Positions 6,715 to 10,583 of a stretch of DNA of 10,583 nt are shown piece by piece; positions within the stretch are counted from its first letter, which is position 1; every line of letters begins with the position of its first letter. Below the pieces are notes generated by a model, which was not told the DNA's origin, ran no database searches, and saw only the letters and a program-made list of their open reading frames with translations. Both the position numbers and the translations under genes were made by a program. Origin of the DNA: Acidobacteriota bacterium (lineage in GTDB: Bacteria > Acidobacteriota > Vicinamibacteria > Vicinamibacterales > JAFNAJ01); contig JAFNAJ010000054.1 of the NCBI GenBank assembly GCA_017860085.1, positions 1-10,583 of the forward strand, read 5' to 3'.

Positions 6715-8082
6715 TTACGGAGCTTTCAGCTCGCGTGCCGCGTCGCCACGCGCAACGGCCCGCTGCGCGCCGCTCTTCATGTCCTTGATCGCCACCAGGC
6801 CCTGGGCGCGCTCGTCGTCTCCCAGCACCGTGACGAACGGCACGCCGCGCGCCGAGGCGTAGCGGAACTGTTTGCCCAACCGGTCGGCCTCGGGATAGAC
6901 CTCGACGCGCAAGCCGCCCTCGCGCAACTCGCGGGCCAGGGCCAGCGATTCGCCCAGGCTCTCGGCATTCCACACCGTGACCATCACGTCGGCCGGGGCC
7001 GATTCCGCACCGGGCGGGAACATGCCACGTTCGGTCATCACGACGATGATGCGCTCGAGCCCGAGCGAGAAGCCGCAGGCCGGCACGTCCTCGCCAAGGA
7101 ACATCCCGACGAGGTTGTCGTACCGTCCCCCGCCGCCGAGGCTGCCAGCGAGGTCGGGAACCGCGACTTCCATGATGGCGCCCGTGTAGTACGACAGCCC
7201 ACGGGCCAGGGTGGCGTCAATGCGCACCCGGCCGTGCGCCGAGGTGGACGCCACCAGGGCGTCGATGTTGCGCAGTTCTTCAATGCCCCGTCGGCCCGCC
7301 TCGTGGTCGCCGACGAACCGACTGAGACGATCGAGTGTATCGGCATTGTCGAACGACGCGTCGCTGGCCGACGCGGTCCCAGCGCCACTCGATGCGATTC
7401 CTGCCGAGAACTGGAGCAGGCCGTCGGACGCGGTCGTCGGCACCCCACGGTCCGCAAGCTCGCGCCGCACGCCGTCGGCGCCGATCTTGTCGAGCTTGTC
7501 GAGGGCGACGAGCGCCTCACCGTGCTGGTCGGGCGAGACGCCGGCCGCGTCGAGCACGCCGGTCAGCACCTGGCGGTGGTTGAGACGAATCGAGAAGTCG
7601 GAGAAGCCGAGGCGGACGAGCACGTCGGAGGCCGCGGCGCACAGCTCGGCCTCGACCGCCATGGAGCGCGACCCGAGCGCGTCGACGTCGCACTGGTAGA
7701 ACTCGCGGAAGCGGCCGCGGGCCGGACGGTCGGCGCGCCACACCGGCTGGATCTGGTAGCGCCTGAAGAACCGGGGCAGCTGCCCCCGATACTGGGCCAC
7801 GACGCGCGCCAGCGGCACGGTGAGGTCGTAGCGCAACGCCAGGTCGGCCTGGCCAGAGGCTTCGTGCTCCCCGCGCTTCAGGATCTTGAAGATCAGCTGG
7901 TTGCCCTCTTCACCGTACTTGCCGAGCAGCGTCTCGAGGTTCTCGACGGCGGGCGTTTCGAGCGGCTCGAACCCATACCGCTCGTACACGTCGGTCACGA
8001 CGCCGATCACGTACTGGCGCCGCCGGACCGCGTCCGGGAGGAAGTCGCGCATGCCGCGGGGAGGTTGTGCTGAAGCCATCAC
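6715..8082 (-). CDS. hisS: Histidyl-tRNA synthetase
   Basis: HisRS is a cytosolic class IIa enzyme that charges tRNA-His. The 455 residues run from PRGMRDFLPDA (8-18; motif 1 follows around YGFEPLETPAVE), through ALRYDLTVPLAR (82-93) and motif 2 (RRYQIQPVWRADRPARGRFR, 107-126, then EFYQCDVDALGS). The histidine-specific blocks are LARGLSYYTGAI (292-303) and GGGGRYDNLVGMF (316-328), and motif 3 is GFSLGLERII (337-346). The C-terminal anticodon domain starts near 365. The motif 2 wording resembles eukaryotic and Bacteroidetes HisRS more than the E. coli type. The block usually read as RGLDYY has Ser for Asp. A small Ser/Ala/Gly-rich insertion lies at about 229-246. The start is GTG 8082 or the adjacent ATG 8079; neither has a clear Shine-Dalgarno. 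It lies 23 nt after the gamma-CA gene. Confidence 0.97.
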   Translation of the reverse strand: MMASAQPPRGMRDFLPDAVRRRQYVIGVVTDVYERYGFEPLETPAVENLETLLGKYGEEGNQLIFKILKRGEHEASGQADLALRYDLTVPLARVVAQYRGQLPRFFRRYQIQPVWRADRPARGRFREFYQCDVDALGSRSMAVEAELCAAASDVLVRLGFSDFSIRLNHRQVLTGVLDAAGVSPDQHGEALVALDKLDKIGADGVRRELADRGVPTTASDGLLQFSAGIASSGAGTASASDASFDNADTLDRLSRFVGDHEAGRRGIEELRNIDALVASTSAHGRVRIDATLARGLSYYTGAIMEVAVPDLAGSLGGGGRYDNLVGMFLGEDVPACGFSLGLERIIVVMTERGMFPPGAESAPADVMVTVWNAESLGESLALARELREGGLRVEVYPEADRLGKQFRYASARGVPFVTVLGDDERAQGLVAIKDMKSGAQRAVARGDAARELKAP

Positions 8083-8105
8083 CGTGATCGACCGGGCCGA
8101 GCCGG

Positions 8106-8615
8106 CTACTCGCCCATGTAGTCCAGCCGATAGCCGACGTAGCGCTCCGCGTAGTCGCGGATGGAGCTCACCTCGGCGTCGGTGAGTGCGCGCTTCACTT
8201 TGGCCGGGCTGCCCATCACGAGCGAGCGGGGCGGGATGCGCGCCCCCTCGACGATGAGGGCGCCGGCCGCCACGATGGTGTCCGACCCGACGTCCGCACC
8301 GTTGAGCACGATGGCGCCCATGCCGATCAGGCAGCGGTCGCCAATGGTGCAGCCGTGCACGATCGCGCCGTGCGCGATGGTGACCTCATCGCCGATGGTC
8401 GTCGGATGCGTGCCCCGCATGACGTGGACGATGACCCCGTCCTGCAGGTTCGTTCGCCGCCCGATGCGCACCCGGTGCACGTCGCCGCGCACGACGACGT
8501 TCATCCAGAGGCTGCTCTCCTCGCCAACCGTCACGTCGCCGATGACCTGCGCACTCTCGTCGACCCAGGCCGACGAGGCGACGGCGGGCATCGTGCCGCG
8601 GTAGGGGCGAAGCAT
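8106..8615 (-). CDS. Gamma-carbonic-anhydrase-like hexapeptide-repeat protein (YrdA/PaaY/CamH type)
   Basis: This 169-residue left-handed beta-helix protein has repeated [LIV]-G-x-x-x units from about residue 23 to 136 and a C-terminal helix (about 145-165), which in the family packs against a trimer neighbour. The three zinc His residues of gamma carbonic anhydrases are present: His64 (VIVHVMRGT), His82 and His87 (IAHGAIVHGCTIG). The conserved Arg43 and Asp45 (VVRGD) and Asn56, Gln58 and Asp59 (TNLQDG) are also there. The acidic proton-shuttle loop of the archaeal Cam enzyme is absent, so it belongs with the short Cam-H/YrdA/PaaY group. In that group some members hydrate CO2, some act as thioesterases and many are untested. 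No signal peptide is visible, so it is cytosolic. ATG 8615 has no Shine-Dalgarno at the normal distance; translation may be leaderless (see the TATAAT upstream). It sits 7 nt after the amidohydrolase stop. Confidence 0.9.
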   Translation of the reverse strand: MLRPYRGTMPAVASSAWVDESAQVIGDVTVGEESSLWMNVVVRGDVHRVRIGRRTNLQDGVIVHVMRGTHPTTIGDEVTIAHGAIVHGCTIGDRCLIGMGAIVLNGADVGSDTIVAAGALIVEGARIPPRSLVMGSPAKVKRALTDAEVSSIRDYAERYVGYRLDYMGE

Positions 8616-8621
8616 CAGAGA

Positions 8622-8627
8622 ATTATA
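8622..8627 (-). promoter_or_regulatory. Perfect TATAAT just before the gamma-CA start
   Basis: On the minus strand TATAAT (8627-8622) overlaps the TAA stop of the amidohydrolase gene. The seventh base downstream of it is the A of the gamma-CA ATG at 8615, the spacing expected between a -10 box and the transcription start. No TTGACA-like -35 is found at 16-18 nt, where the sequence is the coding end of the preceding gene. The hexamer is an exact consensus match in GC-rich DNA, but part of it is forced by the stop codon. Confidence 0.4.
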
Positions 8628-10314
8628 GCTGTCCTGCCTTGATCGCCGGACGAAGCGCTGGATACCTGATGCCGAGCTGCTCGAGATAGGTCTTGTAGCG
8701 GGTCGGGTCGTAGTAGAACCGCTTCATCTCGGGCCGGAATCGTTCCATGACGTCCCGGTTCAGTTCGATCGCCGGGGAATCTTCCGGGCGAACGAGGGGC
8801 GTGTACGTCGCGTCCTTCGTCTGCACGGTGCGGAAGTACTCCCACGCCTGGGCGACGAGCGCTGGCCGGAGCAGCAGATCGATCATGGTCATGGCCTGCA
8901 CCTTGGCGCCCGCCGTGACCCCCTTGTGCGCGATCGGGGTCGCCATGGCGATGGCATTCGACCAGTTGTGGCCAGGCAGATTGGGGATGTTGCTCGGGAA
9001 GCGCAGCGTGACGGTCGGCACGTTCCAGGACACATCACCGATGTCGTCGGATCCCCCGCCACGCTTGTCGTCTTCCTTGATGGGGCCCTCGAGCTTCGTC
9101 AACTCGGTGTCGAGCCCCTTGGCCGTCACGCCCACCTCCTGCTGCACGGCCTTGGCCAGCGCCTGGTCGTCGTCACTCCACGCCGGCAGCCCCACGGCCT
9201 TGATGTTCTCGTTCATCGTCTCGGCCACGACCTTGTTGAAGTGCTGCGGCCAGGCCGATCCGAGGACCCGGGTCGATTCGAGCGTCGTTCCCGTCATCAT
9301 GGCGGCGGCCTTCGCCATGGTGTCGCCGATGTCCCACATTCCCTTGACGCGCGGGTAATCGGTCTCCCGGAAGTAGTACCAGACCGAGGCGGCCGACGGT
9401 ACCACGTTGGGCTGGTCGCCGCCGTCCGTGATGACGTAGTGCGAGCGCTGCTGGATGCGGAGGTGCTCGCGCCTGAAGTTCCAGCCGATGTTCATCAACT
9501 CCACGGCGTCGAGCGCGCTGCGGCCACGCCAGGGGGCGCCGGCACTGTGCGCGCTCTCGCCGCGGAAGGTGTACTCCACCGACACGAGACCATTACCAGC
9601 GGCCGACCCCCAGGACGTGCCGAGGTTGCTGCCCACGTGCGTGAACAGGCAGATGTCCACATCCTTGAAGAACCCTGCCCTGGCGAAGTACGCCTTCGTG
9701 CCGACCAGTTCCTCGGCCACCCCGGGCCAGATCTTGATCGTGCCGGGGATCTGCTCCCGCTCCATGATCCGCTTCACGACCAACGCAGCCGTGATGTTGA
9801 GGGGCACGCCCGAGTTGTGGCCCTCGCCGTGACCTGGCGCGCCGGCGACGACCGGGTCGCGGTACGCCACGCCGGGCTTCTGCGAGGTCTGCGGGATGCC
9901 GTCGACGTCGGAACCCAGGGCGATGACCGGCTTGCCTGAGCCCCAAGAAGCCATGAAGGCGGTCGGCACGCCCGCGATACCTTCCTCGACCGTGAAGCCC
10001 TCCTTCCGCAGGATCTCAACCAGGTAGCGCTGGGTCTCGAACTCCTGAAACCCCAGCTCCCCGAAGCTGAAGACGGAGTCGACCATCTGCTGGGTGAAGT
10101 CGTGCATCACGCCGACCGAAGCCGCGGCCTCGCGCTTCAGGGCCTCGAGTCGGACCTGCTCTTTCGACACGGCCTGTGGAGGCGCTGTGCCTGCCTGCGC
10201 GGCCCCGCCTGCCCTGAGCCCCGATCCCGCGAGGAGAAGGCCACACGCCAGCGCCGTGGCCCACGTCGCGCGCTGGATCCCGCGCTGGATCGCCCGCCTC
10301 GTCGTCCTGCTCAT
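8623..10314 (-). CDS. Exported M20-family amidohydrolase (AbgB-like)
   Basis: This 563-residue metallo-amidohydrolase of the M20 clan is closest in style to AbgB (p-aminobenzoyl-glutamate hydrolase subunit B) and its relatives. These enzymes cleave an amide between an acyl or aromatic group and an amino acid; the actual substrate cannot be told. A type I signal peptide is visible: Arg-rich start, hydrophobic core at about 17-31, and AQA cleavage near residue 41. It is therefore probably periplasmic. Metal-site candidates are Asp136/Asp138 (GSDVDG), Glu164 and His166 (GHGEGHNSG), Glu201/Glu202 (GVAEELVGTK), His226 (FTHVGS) and His449 (LPGHNWSN). Relatives normally have Cys at the Glu164 position. 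The dimerisation domain block (RGESAHSAGAPWRGRSALDA, 251-270, then VVPSAASVWYYFRETDYP) is typical. Start ATG 10314 has GGAGG 8 nt upstream. About 80 C-terminal residues after the M20 domain are rich in aromatic and charged residues. Confidence 0.9.
   Translation of the reverse strand: MSRTTRRAIQRGIQRATWATALACGLLLAGSGLRAGGAAQAGTAPPQAVSKEQVRLEALKREAAASVGVMHDFTQQMVDSVFSFGELGFQEFETQRYLVEILRKEGFTVEEGIAGVPTAFMASWGSGKPVIALGSDVDGIPQTSQKPGVAYRDPVVAGAPGHGEGHNSGVPLNITAALVVKRIMEREQIPGTIKIWPGVAEELVGTKAYFARAGFFKDVDICLFTHVGSNLGTSWGSAAGNGLVSVEYTFRGESAHSAGAPWRGRSALDAVELMNIGWNFRREHLRIQQRSHYVITDGGDQPNVVPSAASVWYYFRETDYPRVKGMWDIGDTMAKAAAMMTGTTLESTRVLGSAWPQHFNKVVAETMNENIKAVGLPAWSDDDQALAKAVQQEVGVTAKGLDTELTKLEGPIKEDDKRGGGSDDIGDVSWNVPTVTLRFPSNIPNLPGHNWSNAIAMATPIAHKGVTAGAKVQAMTMIDLLLRPALVAQAWEYFRTVQTKDATYTPLVRPEDSPAIELNRDVMERFRPEMKRFYYDPTRYKTYLEQLGIRYPALRPAIKAGQL
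10269..10292 (-). repeat. 12-bp tandem repeat inside the signal peptide
   Basis: Two adjacent 12-nt copies, cgcgctggatcc and cgcgctggatcg on the plus strand (11 of 12 identical), encode the duplicated IQR-G/A units (AIQRGIQRA) in the positively charged start of the amidohydrolase signal peptide. This is probably a slippage duplication; it lengthens the charged region by four residues without disturbing the frame. Confidence 0.6.
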
Positions 10315-10322
10315 CACCCCAC

Positions 10323-10327
10323 CCTCC
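10323..10327 (-). promoter_or_regulatory. Shine-Dalgarno of the amidohydrolase gene
   Basis: GGAGG on the minus strand, 8 nt before ATG 10314. It decides this start over the longer open frame that continues through the divergent moaA gene, and it puts the signal peptide at the true N-terminus. Confidence 0.75.
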
Positions 10328-10356
10328 CGTTGACGCCCCGACGACACCGTGCGTGG

Positions 10357-10385
10357 ATTGTGCCGACAACGCGCCCCCGGCGCAA
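10357..10385 (-). promoter_or_regulatory. Possible promoter of the amidohydrolase gene
   Basis: On the minus strand TTGCGC (10385-10380) and CACAAT (10362-10357) stand 17 nt apart and resemble sigma70 -35 and -10 boxes (three and four of six matches). They would start transcription about 35 nt before the ATG, upstream of the GGAGG. The match is weak, and the call rests on spacing and on the need for a promoter between divergent genes. Confidence 0.3.
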
Positions 10386-10393
10386 GGACACCG

Positions 10394-10406
10394 CGACCGG
10401 CGGTCG
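10394..10406. repeat. 13-bp palindrome between the divergent genes
   Basis: CGACCG-G-CGGTCG is a perfect 6+1+6 inverted repeat in the 126-nt region shared by moaA and the amidohydrolase gene. It overlaps the position where a moaA -35 would fall (about 10403-10408) and lies just upstream of the possible amidohydrolase -35. It could be an operator for either gene; in DNA this GC-rich a chance palindrome is also possible. Confidence 0.35.
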
Positions 10407-10425
10407 GCGCCCGTGAGTTCCTTGG

Positions 10426-10436
10426 CATAATGGAGG
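10426..10436 (+). promoter_or_regulatory. moaA -10 candidate and Shine-Dalgarno
   Basis: CATAAT (10426-10431) matches five of six -10 positions, and GGAGG (10432-10436) follows immediately, 4 nt before ATG 10441. The two cannot both be used from the same transcript: a start 7 nt after CATAAT would fall beyond the GGAGG and leave an almost leaderless mRNA. Either CATAAT is incidental and the promoter lies further upstream, or the GGAGG is. The short 4-nt spacing makes the ribosome-binding site slightly atypical. Confidence 0.35.
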
Positions 10437-10440
10437 CTTC

Positions 10441-10583
10441 ATGCCGACACGTGACGCGCTCGGGCGGCGCCTTGGGAGCCTTCGCCTCTCGGTGACCGAC
10501 CGCTGCAACATCCGCTGCTCGTACTGCATGCCCGAGCACGAGTACGCGTGGCTCCCGCGAGCGCACCTGCTCACGTTCGAGGA
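10441..10583 (+). CDS. moaA: GTP 3',8-cyclase MoaA (N-terminal 47 codons only)
   Basis: MoaA is a radical-SAM enzyme that, with MoaC, converts GTP to cyclic pyranopterin monophosphate in molybdenum-cofactor synthesis. Only the first 47 codons lie in the window; the rest runs off the right edge. The N-terminus follows the family: DALGRRLGSLRLSVTDRCN, with the [4Fe-4S] motif CNIRCSYC (Cys22, Cys26, Cys29), then MPEHEY and a WLPRAHLLTFEE stretch that matches the usual MoaA continuation. Start ATG 10441 has GGAGG 4 nt before it. The gene is divergent from the M20 block and begins a separate unit. The second Fe-S cluster, near the C-terminus of MoaA, cannot be seen, so another short radical-SAM protein is formally possible but unlikely. 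Confidence 0.92.
   Translation, partial: MPTRDALGRRLGSLRLSVTDRCNIRCSYCMPEHEYAWLPRAHLLTFE

Noticed and set aside
6319..8073. Plus-strand open frame of 584 codons opposite hisS and the start of aspS
   Set aside because: It spans two real genes antisense, has no domain and no ribosome-binding site, and is explained by high GC at third positions of the minus-strand genes.
10225..10314. Lipoprotein or twin-arginine signal in the amidohydrolase
   Set aside because: The only Cys (residue 24) lies inside the hydrophobic core without a lipobox, and the Arg pair lacks the S-R-R-x-F-L-K context. A type I signal peptide fits better.
10315..10566. Upstream extension of the amidohydrolase frame to 647 residues
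   Set aside because: The extra 84 residues run antisense through moaA and its promoter. The signal peptide and GGAGG place the start at 10314.

Overview
The window is GC-rich (roughly two thirds G+C by eye). It is almost completely filled by a nine-gene block on the minus strand, read from right to left, plus the first 47 codons of a divergent plus-strand gene at the right edge. The genes are ordinary bacterial core genes. High GC, a secreted M20 amidohydrolase, a HisRS of the eukaryote/Bacteroidetes-like type and the PhoH-YbeY-CorC-Era order would fit an Acidobacteriota (Vicinamibacteria-like) genome. That assignment is inference from gene style; there is no rRNA or other taxonomic marker here.

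Layout along minus-strand transcription. An exported M20/AbgB-like amidohydrolase (8623-10314) is followed after 7 nt by a gamma-carbonic-anhydrase-like hexapeptide protein (8106-8615). Then come hisS (6715-8082) and aspS (4887-6686), two class II aminoacyl-tRNA synthetases 28 nt apart. A tight ribosome-maturation and Mg2+ module follows: phoH (3849-4844), ybeY (3281-3844), a CorC/CNNM-type CBS transporter (2055-3284) and era (1160-2053). These genes overlap or are separated by a few nt. After a 110-nt gap lies mgtE (1-1049), whose C-terminal membrane half runs off the left edge. At the right edge moaA (10441 onward) starts divergently from the M20 gene, with a 126-nt shared intergenic region.

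How the genes work together. HisRS and AspRS charge tRNA. PhoH (YbeZ type), YbeY and Era are the usual cluster for 16S rRNA 3'-end maturation, rRNA quality control and 30S assembly. The CorC-type exporter and MgtE importer flank era and handle Mg2+, which ribosome assembly depends on. The M20 enzyme and the gamma-CA-like protein have no clear functional tie to the rest. moaA begins a separate molybdenum-cofactor unit.

I found no mobile element, CRISPR array, tRNA, rRNA or clearly new system. The most notable points are translational and regulatory. phoH has a full KH-like N-terminus and a strong Shine-Dalgarno, but no ATG/GTG/TTG where its start must be; an ATA codon sits at the ideal position. 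The gamma-CA gene has a perfect TATAAT whose predicted start point is the A of its ATG, suggesting a leaderless mRNA. The M20 enzyme has Glu where its family usually has a metal-site Cys.
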